A stretch of 64,000 bases of DNA, from assembly GCA_050946375.1 (NCBI GenBank), contig JBMNUT010000009.1:45322-109321 (forward strand), read 5' to 3'. The number at the start of each line of letters is the position of its first letter. The stretch's first letter is position 1. The DNA comes from UBA1794 sp050946375. Lineage in GTDB: Bacteria > Bacteroidota > Bacteroidia > Bacteroidales > Bacteroidaceae. A program made the position numbers and the translations under genes. Shown here one piece after another: positions 43,726 through 50,594 of this stretch. The notes beneath the pieces are model-generated. The model made no database searches. It had not been told where the DNA came from and saw only the letters and a program-made list of their open reading frames with translations.

Positions 43726-46473
43726 TCAGAACAAATCCGGCTTCCGCTTCCGCGCTTCCTCCAGCGAAAGCAAATCAGTCTGCTGCCGGGAATAGCCGGA
43801 ACGCAGGCGGGCATATTCTTCTTCCAGCCGGGCTACGTATTCGGCACGCGTGCGGGGATTCTGGAGCGCGGCGCACACCAGCACGTCCTGAGCCGCATCT
43901 TTCACCCACACCACGGGCGCCTCGTACTCCGGCGCGATGCGCAGAGCGGTATGAAGCTGCGAGGTAGTGGCTCCCCCGATGAGCAGCGGGATGCGCAAAC
44001 CCTCGGCCTCCAGCAGGCGCGCCACACGGACCATTTCCTCCAACGAGGGCGTAATCAGGCCGCTCAGGGCTACGAAATCCACCCGTTCCTCGCGGGCGCG
44101 GCGCACAATCTCCTCGCCGGGCACCATCGTGCCCAGGTCAATGACTTCATAATTGTTGCACCCCAGCACGACAGCCACAATGTTTTTCCCGATGTCGTGC
44201 ACGTCGCCTTTCACCGTGGCCAGCAGGACGCGCCCCGCCGATGCAGTACCCTCGACCCGTTCGGCCTCGATATAGGGCTGAAGGATGCCCACGGCCTGCT
44301 TCATGGTGCGGGCCGTCTTCACCACCTGCGGCAGGAACATTTTCCCCTCGCCAAAGAGTTTTCCCACTTCGGTCATGCCCTCCATGAGCGGACCTTCGAT
44401 GATTTCCACCGCCCGCCCGTAACGGGTCAGTGCCTCATGCAGGTCTTCGTCCAGATGGAGGCCGTCGCCTTTGACCAAGGCATACTTCAATCGCTCCTCC
44501 AGCGGGCGGTCGCGCCACGAAGCCGCCTCCGTCTCGTGCGCCGCACTGCCGGTAGCCGATGCCTGATGCAGCCGTTCGGCCGCAGCGAGCAGGCGCTCCG
44601 ACGCATCCGGACGGCGGAAAAGCACCACATCCTCGATGAGTTCCAGCAAATCAGCCGGCAGTTCGCTGTAGAGGACGGAAGCCGACGGATTGACGATGCC
44701 CATGTCCATTCCCGCTTCGATAGCGTGATAGAGAAAAACGGCATGAATGGCCTCGCGCAAGTAGTTGTTTCCGCGGAAAGAGAAGGAAAGGTTGCTCACG
44801 CCTCCGCTCACGTGGGCATAAGGCAGATGCGTGCGAATCCAGCGGGTGGCGCGTATGAAGTCGAGCGCATAGCGGTCGTGTTCGGGAATACCGGTAGCGA
44901 TTGCCAGCACATTCGGGTCGAAAATGATGTCTTCAGGCGGGAAGTTGGCCCCGTCGGGCGCCGTAAGCAGACGATAGGCCCGCTCGCAAACTTCAATCTT
45001 GCGCTCGTACGTATCGGCTTGCCCCTGCTCGTCGAAAGCCATCACTATCACGGCTGCCCCATAGCGGCGTATCTGCCGCGCCTTTTCGAGGAACTTTTCC
45101 TCGCCTTCCTTGAGGGAAATGGAGTTGACCACTGCCTTTCCCTGCACATTCTCCAGCCCCGCGCAAAGAACCTCCCACTTCGAGCTGTCAATCATGAAAG
45201 GCACTCGGGCAATTTCCGGCTCGCTTGAGAGCAAACGCACGAAGTGTTCCATCTCGGCGCGGGCGTCGAGCAGCGCGTCATCCATGTTTATATCCAAAAC
45301 GAGCGCCCCGTCTTCCACTTGCTTGCGGGCAATGGCCAGAGCCTCGCCGTAGTTTTTCTCTTTTATGAGGCGCAAGAACTTGCGCGAGCCGGCCACGTTG
45401 CAGCGTTCGCCTACGTTTACGAAGCGTACCTCGGGCGTTACGTCCAAAACCTCCAGCCCGGAGAGACGCAAGCGCCGGGGCTTTTCGGAAAAAGTGCGGG
45501 GACTTTTTCCCGAAACCAGCGGCGCAAATCGGGCAATGAACGCATCGGTCGTACCGCAGCAGCCACCGATTATGTTGACGAGCCCTTCGCTTATGTATTC
45601 TTCCACCTCGTGCGCCATCATTTCAGGCGTCTGATCGTACTGACCGAGGCTGTTGGGCAGCCCGGCGTTGGGGTAGGCCGAGACCAGACAGGGGGCCATT
45701 TCGGAAAGTTGCTCGAGGAACGGTTTCAAATCCCCTGCCCCAAACGAGCAGTTCAGCCCCACGCTGAAAAGCGGGTAGTGCATCATCGAGACAAGCCATG
45801 CGGCCAACGTCTGTCCCGACAGTACGCGCCCGCTGCGGTCCGCCACCGTAGCCGACAGCATGACGGGCACCTCGCGCCCGCAGCGCTGCATGGCTTCTTC
45901 GGCAGCCATAAGAGCAGCCTTGGCATTGAGCGTATCGAAAATCGTTTCGATGAGGAGCGCGTCCACACCGCCTTCGAGCAATGCCGAAATCTGCTCCCCG
46001 TATGCCGTCCGAAGCTCGGCAAACGACAGCTCGCGCGCCGCGGGGTCGTCCACGTCCTTGCTCATGGAACAGCTCTTATTGGTAGGCCCGATGGAGCCGG
46101 CCACGTAGCGTTTCTTCTCCGGCGTGCGCCGCGTGTACTCATCGGCCAGTTCGCGCGCCAGGCGCACCCCTGCCAGATTCAGCTCGCGCACGCAGTGCGC
46201 CACGTGATAGTCCTGCATGGAGACGGCATTCGAACTGAAGGTATTCGTCTCGATGATGTCGGCTCCTGCCTCCAGGTAGCGGCGGTGTATGTCGGAAATG
46301 ACGTCGGGGCGCGTCAGGTTCAGCAAGTCATTGTTGCCTTTCATCTGCCCCGGCACGTCGGCGAAGCGCGTCCCCCGGAAGTCCGCCTCGCGGAGTCCGT
46401 ACGATTGTATCATAGTGCCCATCGCGCCGTCCAGCACCAATATCCGACGGCGGGCATCTTCTTGCAAACTCAT
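43726..46473 (-). CDS. metH: Cobalamin-dependent methionine synthase lacking the activation domain
   Basis: 915 residues against about 1230 in E. coli. Order: homocysteine-binding domain (RILVLDGAMGTMIQSYGL; zinc Cys pair in NIIGGCCGTTDAF, about residue 304), pterin-binding domain (FVNVGERCNVAGSRKFLRLI; DINMDDALLDARAEM), B12 cap and Rossmann domain (GDVHDIGKNIVAVVLGCNNYEVIDLG, about residues 752-777, with the cobalt-ligand His; LSGLITPSLEEMVRVA). The C-terminal AdoMet-binding reactivation domain is absent, as in Bacteroidetes that, as I recall, encode it separately; it is not in this window. Residues about 320-335 (GKSPRTFSEKPRRLR) between the first two domains are encoded by 22-bp repeat units. 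Two bp after smpB; no cobalamin riboswitch could be placed directly upstream. Confidence 0.94.
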   Translation of the reverse strand: MSLQEDARRRILVLDGAMGTMIQSYGLREADFRGTRFADVPGQMKGNNDLLNLTRPDVISDIHRRYLEAGADIIETNTFSSNAVSMQDYHVAHCVRELNLAGVRLARELADEYTRRTPEKKRYVAGSIGPTNKSCSMSKDVDDPAARELSFAELRTAYGEQISALLEGGVDALLIETIFDTLNAKAALMAAEEAMQRCGREVPVMLSATVADRSGRVLSGQTLAAWLVSMMHYPLFSVGLNCSFGAGDLKPFLEQLSEMAPCLVSAYPNAGLPNSLGQYDQTPEMMAHEVEEYISEGLVNIIGGCCGTTDAFIARFAPLVSGKSPRTFSEKPRRLRLSGLEVLDVTPEVRFVNVGERCNVAGSRKFLRLIKEKNYGEALAIARKQVEDGALVLDINMDDALLDARAEMEHFVRLLSSEPEIARVPFMIDSSKWEVLCAGLENVQGKAVVNSISLKEGEEKFLEKARQIRRYGAAVIVMAFDEQGQADTYERKIEVCERAYRLLTAPDGANFPPEDIIFDPNVLAIATGIPEHDRYALDFIRATRWIRTHLPYAHVSGGVSNLSFSFRGNNYLREAIHAVFLYHAIEAGMDMGIVNPSASVLYSELPADLLELIEDVVLFRRPDASERLLAAAERLHQASATGSAAHETEAASWRDRPLEERLKYALVKGDGLHLDEDLHEALTRYGRAVEIIEGPLMEGMTEVGKLFGEGKMFLPQVVKTARTMKQAVGILQPYIEAERVEGTASAGRVLLATVKGDVHDIGKNIVAVVLGCNNYEVIDLGTMVPGEEIVRRAREERVDFVALSGLITPSLEEMVRVARLLEAEGLRIPLLIGGATTSQLHTALRIAPEYEAPVVWVKDAAQDVLVCAALQNPRTRAEYVARLEEEYARLRSGYSRQQTDLLSLEEARKRKPDLF
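45468..45515. repeat. 22-bp repeat units inside metH
   Basis: GCAAGCGCCGGGGCTTTTC (45468) and AAAAGTGCGGGGACTTTTTCC (45490), with GAAACC at 45512 continuing the 22-bp phase. They encode the linker between the homocysteine and pterin domains without breaking the frame. Confidence 0.75.
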
Positions 46474-46475
46474 GC

Positions 46476-46964
46476 TCAGTGTTTCATGAAACGATCCATA
46501 TAGCGCTTGTCGTCGCGCTCCTTGATCGTCTCGCGTTTGTCGTATTCTTTTTTACCTTTACACAGGCCTATGACCACTTTGGCCAAGCCCCTTTCGTTGA
46601 TGAAGAGGCGGAGCGGCACCACAGTGAAGCCGGGATTGAGCAAGTCACGCTGCAGTTTTCCCAGTTCCTTCTTCGTCAAGAGCAATTTCCGCTCGCGCCG
46701 TGCGCTGTGGTTGTTGTACGAACCGTAGAAATACTCGGCGATATACATGTTTTTCACCCACAGTTCTCCGCGGTTCATGTAGCAGAACGTGTCGACCAGG
46801 CTGCCCTTACCTTGACGAAGCGACTTGATTTCCGTCCCGGTAAGCACTATTCCGGCCGTATAGGTATCGATGATTTCATAATCGAAGGTAGCCCTTCGGT
46901 TCTTTATATTTACGGGAACAGGTTTCACCATGCTGCCCTTCTTTTTATCCGATGATGCGCTCAT
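46476..46964 (-). CDS. smpB: SsrA-binding protein
   Basis: 162 residues. Binds tmRNA and delivers it to stalled ribosomes for trans-translation. Seen: IKNRRATFDYEIIDTYTAGIVLTGTEIKSLRQGKGSLVDTFCYMNRGELWVKNMYIAEY, then RRERKLLLTKKELGKL, VPLRLFINERGLAKVVIGLCKGKKEYDKRETIKERD and the basic tail. The first 11 residues (MSASSDKKKGS) overlap the end of the Yip1-like gene by 20 bp; a start at Met12 (46931) is possible. tmRNA itself is not in this window. Cotranscribed with metH. Confidence 0.96.
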   Translation of the reverse strand: MSASSDKKKGSMVKPVPVNIKNRRATFDYEIIDTYTAGIVLTGTEIKSLRQGKGSLVDTFCYMNRGELWVKNMYIAEYFYGSYNNHSARRERKLLLTKKELGKLQRDLLNPGFTVVPLRLFINERGLAKVVIGLCKGKKEYDKRETIKERDDKRYMDRFMKH

Positions 46965-47526
46965 AGAGATTAGCTATAAGGGTCGTAAACAAAATCAGCA
47001 CGAGAGCGGTCAGAACCGATACGTTCAGCCGCCATTTGTCGGGTATTTCCAGCATTTTCTTGCTGCCCTCCCAGACGATGTAGAGCGTGTAGAACTGAAA
47101 AGGGAAGCCGAGAAAGGAGAAAACCTCCACGATATTCCCCACCGTGCGCAGCACGATCAGCAGCGTCATCGAGTAGGCAAGCAGCGCAACCATTGGGTAT
47201 CCTACCGCAAAGGTGTACTTCGCCGGCCGATAGATGAGGCGCAAGAAGAAAAGAGACACGTAGAGCCCGCCGATAAAGACGAAGAAAAAGCCTACAATCT
47301 CCAGGAAGACACGAGGAATTACCTCGCCCATCGGGGCCGTACTGTCCGCCACACGGGCCGCAATCAGCTTGACCGCAAAGCAAAGCAGGGCGCAATAAGA
47401 CACCAGCGGATACAGATATTCGCCGATAGCGTTGTAGCGTCCTTCCTCCATCTCGCCCGCAATCTCATCCCACGCCGCGGCGGGATGAAGGATGAGCTGA
47501 AGCACACGTTGAAAAACCTTCTTCAT
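46945..47526 (-). CDS. Yip1-like integral membrane protein
   Basis: 193 residues. N-terminal KKVFQRVLQLILHPAAAWDEIAGE is the usual Yip1-family lead (RxxxLLxxPxxxWxxI), followed by five hydrophobic helices (YPLVSYCALLCFAVKLIA; VFLEIVGFFFVFIGGLYVSLFFL; VGYPMVALLAYSMTLLIVL; FPFQFYTLYIVW; LNVSVLTALVLILFTTLIAN). Function unknown in bacteria. The ATG at 47526 is chosen; the longer reading overlaps the gene upstream. Spacing of 13 bp to the DUF4375 gene and overlap with smpB show one operon. Confidence 0.78.
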   Translation of the reverse strand: MKKVFQRVLQLILHPAAAWDEIAGEMEEGRYNAIGEYLYPLVSYCALLCFAVKLIAARVADSTAPMGEVIPRVFLEIVGFFFVFIGGLYVSLFFLRLIYRPAKYTFAVGYPMVALLAYSMTLLIVLRTVGNIVEVFSFLGFPFQFYTLYIVWEGSKKMLEIPDKWRLNVSVLTALVLILFTTLIANLYERIIG

Positions 47527-47539
47527 AAAAATCCTTGTT

Positions 47540-48061
47540 TCACTTGTTGTTATCCTCCACGACGCGCACGAATTCCTCCAGATGCTCGTCGGCATAAGCC
47601 GCCACGCGGGCCGTGAAATCCTCTTCGCCCTCGATGAATTCCTCCTCGGGCGCCTCGAATTGGGGAAATTTCTCATAGAGCGCCATAAACTCTTCGTCGC
47701 TCATTTCCCGCTCAAGTTCCTCGTGATGTGCGTCGTAGACCTTGCGCGCCCGGTTGACGAGCTTGGCCAAATCGTCCAGTCCCCACGCGCGAAGCATCTT
47801 GGCGAAGGGGTTGTGGAAGACATAAGCCCCGTAGCCGTTCTGAATAAGCTGCACGAAACCGCCCTCCGCCATCTCGTCGCGGAACAGACGGTAGGCAAGC
47901 AACGTGTGCTGCTCGGCCGAGAGTTTCGGCATCGACTCGGCGGTCAGCGCGCCGCCCGCTGCCGCAAGCAGCGCGTCGGTCAGCAATTCCAGGAAATCAT
48001 CTGCGCCCCTCTGCGCCGCCTGGCGCAAGGCACTGTCGGTAAGCGTTATGTCCGTTTCCAT
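47540..48061 (-). CDS. DUF4375 (DMP19-like) protein
   Basis: 173 residues, soluble, acidic and helical. LSAEQHTLLAYRLFRDEMAEGGFVQLIQNGYGAYVFHNPFAKMLRAWGLDDLAKLVNRARKVYDAHHEELEREMSDEEFMALYEKFPQFE matches the DUF4375/DMP19 pattern (GGF.Q...N..G). Name derives from DNA-mimic proteins, but the acidic surface alone does not prove that role. First gene of the minus-strand set DUF4375, Yip1, smpB, metH; a TACCTTTG box stands 28 bp upstream. Confidence 0.8.
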   Translation of the reverse strand: METDITLTDSALRQAAQRGADDFLELLTDALLAAAGGALTAESMPKLSAEQHTLLAYRLFRDEMAEGGFVQLIQNGYGAYVFHNPFAKMLRAWGLDDLAKLVNRARKVYDAHHEELEREMSDEEFMALYEKFPQFEAPEEEFIEGEEDFTARVAAYADEHLEEFVRVVEDNNK

Positions 48062-48089
48062 TTTCTAACAAGCACTCCTATATGAGCGG

Positions 48090-48097
48090 CAAAGGTA
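48090..48097 (-). promoter_or_regulatory. -7 box (TACCTTTG) of the smpB-metH operon
   Basis: Minus-strand TACCTTTG 28 bp upstream of the DUF4375 start; -33 not clear. Confidence 0.5.
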
Positions 48098-48149
48098 CGA
48101 ATTCCATCTGTATTTCATCTTCCGCTATGGCCATTTTCTGCAAAAGTCC

Positions 48150-48157
48150 TATCTTTG
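48150..48157 (+). promoter_or_regulatory. -7 box (TATCTTTG) of the ABC importer operon
   Basis: TATCTTTG preceded by CAAAAGTCC, i.e. placed where a repeat unit would have its CACTTTTT end. The leader to the ATG at 48231 is repeat array. Confidence 0.55.
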
Positions 48158-48171
48158 CCCATGTTCGGGGC

Positions 48172-48281
48172 AAAAGCCTTGCCGCTTTTCACTGAAACCC
48201 TTGCCACTTTTTCCTAAAACCCTTGCTGCTATGATCAAAAAGTGCTGCCGCTTTTTCGCCATCGTGCTGCCGCTCCTCCTG
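48172..48281. repeat. 22-bp repeat array running into a signal peptide
   Basis: Units at 48172, 48194, 48216, 48238 and 48260, all 22 bp apart: AAAAGCCTTGCCGCTTTTC, GAAACCCTTGCCACTTTTTCC, AAAACCCTTGCTGC, AAAAGTGCTGCCGCTTTTTC, and a degenerate CATCGTGCTGCCGCTCC. The last two encode the lipoprotein signal of the next gene. Confidence 0.85.
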
Positions 48282-49415
48282 GCCTCCTGCACCCCTTCCG
48301 CCCAAAAAGGCCAAACCGCCGAACCGGGCGACACGCTCCAGACGCGCTTTGCCCAAGGCTTCGACCTGGTGGAGCACGACGGTTATCTGGAAGCCATCGT
48401 CTATAATCCCTGGGCGCAGGGCACCGTTCTGGCCCGCTACCTGCTGGTACGCGACACGACCGCCGCACTGCCTGCCGAGGGGACACGGATAAAAATACCC
48501 CTACGCACGCTGGCTGCCAACTCTTCCACCTACCTCGAATCCCTCAAGCTGCTCGGCGCGCTCCCCACCGTGACGGGCATCTGCAACGCCCGCTACATCT
48601 ATAATCCCGACGTCCTGCGCGGCGTGCGCGAAGGGCGCATAGCCGACCTGGGCGACTCCTACAACCTGAACCTCGAAAAGCTCCTCCGCCTGGGCCCCGA
48701 CGCCCTGATGACTACGGCCTACAATGCGCAGGACGAAAACAGCCGCCGCCTCGAACGCTGCGGAATACCCCTCATATATAATATAGAATGGCAGGAGACT
48801 TCACCCCTGGGACGGGCGGAATGGATACGCTTCATTGCCGCTTTCTACGACCGCCTGCCCTTGGCCGACAGCATCTTTGCAGGCATTGCCGACCGCTATA
48901 CGGCCCTCAAGGAGCAAGTAGCCCGGTCGCTGGACAAAGGCACGCAGCGCCCCCGCCTCATCGTGGGGCAGGACTACCGCGGAAACTGGAGCATGCCGGC
49001 CGAAAACAGCTTCAACGCCGTGCTCTACCGCGATGCGGGCGCTGACTACACCCCGCCCGCTCCGGCCGAGGGCGGCAGCACTTCGGCCCCGGACCAGGGC
49101 GCAAACGACACCGGCAGCCGCACCACCACCCTCGAAGCCGCCCTCCTCCAGTACGGCGACGCAGACTGCTGGGTGGGCGCACAGGCATCGACCTACGAAG
49201 AGCTGCAGTCGGCCGACCACCGATATGCCCTCTTCCGCCCCTTCCGCAGCGGCGAGGTCTACAACTTCAGCGGCCGCACCACGCCCGAAGGCGGAAGCGA
49301 CTACTGGGAGAGTGCCATCGTATATGCCGACACGCTGCTGGCCGACCTGATTAAAGTGTTCCACCCCACGCTGCTTCCCCGGCACGAACTGATCTACGTG
49401 CGCCCGCTCCGCTGA
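48231..49415 (+). CDS. Periplasmic-binding lipoprotein of an iron-complex/cobalamin-type ABC importer
   Basis: 394 residues. MIKKCCRFFAIVLPLLLASC is a lipoprotein signal (lipobox LASC). The mature protein has two lobes of the TroA/FepB-like fold: IKIPLRTLAANSSTYLESLKLLGALPTVTGICNARYIYN, LGDSYNLNLEKLLRLGPDALMTTAYN, then the long linking helix LGRAEWIRFIAAFYDRLPLADSIFAGIADRYTALKEQ and the C-lobe with RLIVGQDYRGNWSMPAENSFN and YWESAIVYADTLLADLIKVFHP. Ligand (siderophore, heme or corrinoid) not determinable. The signal peptide is encoded by repeat units. Its stop overlaps the permease start (TGATG). Confidence 0.85.
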   Translation: MIKKCCRFFAIVLPLLLASCTPSAQKGQTAEPGDTLQTRFAQGFDLVEHDGYLEAIVYNPWAQGTVLARYLLVRDTTAALPAEGTRIKIPLRTLAANSSTYLESLKLLGALPTVTGICNARYIYNPDVLRGVREGRIADLGDSYNLNLEKLLRLGPDALMTTAYNAQDENSRRLERCGIPLIYNIEWQETSPLGRAEWIRFIAAFYDRLPLADSIFAGIADRYTALKEQVARSLDKGTQRPRLIVGQDYRGNWSMPAENSFNAVLYRDAGADYTPPAPAEGGSTSAPDQGANDTGSRTTTLEAALLQYGDADCWVGAQASTYEELQSADHRYALFRPFRSGEVYNFSGRTTPEGGSDYWESAIVYADTLLADLIKVFHPTLLPRHELIYVRPLR

Positions 49416-50467
49416 TGCCTGCACCCGCCGTTTCCCGCCCCATGAGCCGCACCGCCGTCCGGCTCGCCCTGCTCCTCTTGCTGGCCCTCGCGGCCTTTGC
49501 GGCCGACTTGCTCTGGGGTAACGTCCACATCGAGGCCGCCGAAATCGGAAAGGCCCTGCTCGGACGCCAGGACGACCTCATCCTTCGCGAAATCATACTC
49601 GGCTACCGCCTGCCCAAGGCGGCGGCCGCTTTCCTCTGCGGCGGTGCGCTGGCGCTGGCCGGCCTGCTGATGCAGACACTCTTCCGCAACCCGCTGGCCG
49701 GACCCGACGTGCTCGGCGTGAGCGCCGGCGCCACACTGGGCGTAGCCCTGCTCACCATGGGCGGCACGGCCTTGCTCCCCCTCCTCACGGGAAGCGCCGC
49801 CGACCTGTTCCGCATGTGCCTCCTTTCGGGATGGGGGCAGAGCCTGGCGGCCATTGTCGGGGCGGTCCTCGTCATGCTCCTCGTGGGATTTGCCGCGCTG
49901 CGCGTGCCTCAGGTCACGACGCTGCTCATCATTGGCCTCATGGCCAGCTACTTCATCAGCGCCGCCGTCAGCGTTTTGCAAAGCATCAGCAGCCCCGACA
50001 CGCTGAAGCTCTTCACTTCCTGGACGTTTGGCAGCCTCTCTTCCGTAGGAGGCCGGCAGTTGCGCATATTGGTGCCGCTCGTCCTGGTGGGGGCGCTGCC
50101 CGTTTTCTTCCTGGCCAAGGCGCTCAACCTGCTCCAGCTGGGCGAACGCCGCGCCAGCGCCCTGGGAGTCCGCGTGCGGCGCACGCACTACGCCGTCATT
50201 CTCTGCGCCTCGCTCCTCACCGGGGCAGTCACCGCCTTTGCCGGCCCCGTGGCTTTTCTGGGCGTCACCATGCCCCACATCGCGCGGGGGCTGTTTCTCA
50301 CGCCCGACCACCGCACCCTTTTGCCCGCCTCCTTCCTCTGCGGGAGCATCACGCTGCTGCTTTGCGACCTGCTCGCACAGCTTCCGCCCCAGCCGCTGCC
50401 GCTGAATGCCGTAACGGCCCTCTTCGGCGCACCGATTCTCGTATACATCCTGCTCAAAAAGCCCTGA
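49415..50467 (+). CDS. FecCD/BtuC-type ABC transporter permease
   Basis: 350 residues, about ten hydrophobic helices. FecCD signatures: EIILGYRLPKAAAAFLCGGALALAGLLMQTLFRNPLAGPDVLGVSAGATLGVALL and GPVAFLGVTMPHIARGLFLTPDHRTLLPASFLCGSITLLLCDLLAQL, and the ending LPLNAVTALFGAPILVYILLKK. It forms a homodimeric inner-membrane channel with a BtuF-like partner, here the preceding gene. The expected ATPase gene does not follow: the next gene converges from the other strand. It must be encoded elsewhere or shared. Confidence 0.93.
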   Translation: MPAPAVSRPMSRTAVRLALLLLLALAAFAADLLWGNVHIEAAEIGKALLGRQDDLILREIILGYRLPKAAAAFLCGGALALAGLLMQTLFRNPLAGPDVLGVSAGATLGVALLTMGGTALLPLLTGSAADLFRMCLLSGWGQSLAAIVGAVLVMLLVGFAALRVPQVTTLLIIGLMASYFISAAVSVLQSISSPDTLKLFTSWTFGSLSSVGGRQLRILVPLVLVGALPVFFLAKALNLLQLGERRASALGVRVRRTHYAVILCASLLTGAVTAFAGPVAFLGVTMPHIARGLFLTPDHRTLLPASFLCGSITLLLCDLLAQLPPQPLPLNAVTALFGAPILVYILLKKP

Positions 50468-50499
50468 CCCGACCGCCGAAAACGCACCGGCACAAACAA

Positions 50500-50592
50500 T
50501 AAAGTGCCGCTACTTTCTGAAAAAAGTACCGGCACTTCTCTGAAATATCGGCAAGGCTTTTTCGGAAAAAGCCCTGCTAATCTCCCGAAAAC
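50500..50592. repeat. 22-bp phased repeat array
   Basis: Units at 50500, 50522, 50544 and 50567 between converging genes. The first pair is inverted, and the last two also pair (GCAAGGCTTTTT with AAAAAGCCCTGC). Confidence 0.85.
50501..50538. terminator. Terminator between converging permease and GH43 genes, made from repeat units
   Basis: AAGTGCCGCTACTTT (50502-50516) pairs with AAAGTACCGGCACTT (50523-50537), one mismatch, loop CTGAAA. U-tract is weak on both sides. Confidence 0.55.
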
Positions 50593-50594
50593 AG

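Noticed and set aside
46965..47539. Cobalamin riboswitch for metH
   Set aside because: metH follows smpB by 2 bp and the upstream DNA is coding; no B12-box-like leader could be found in the operon.
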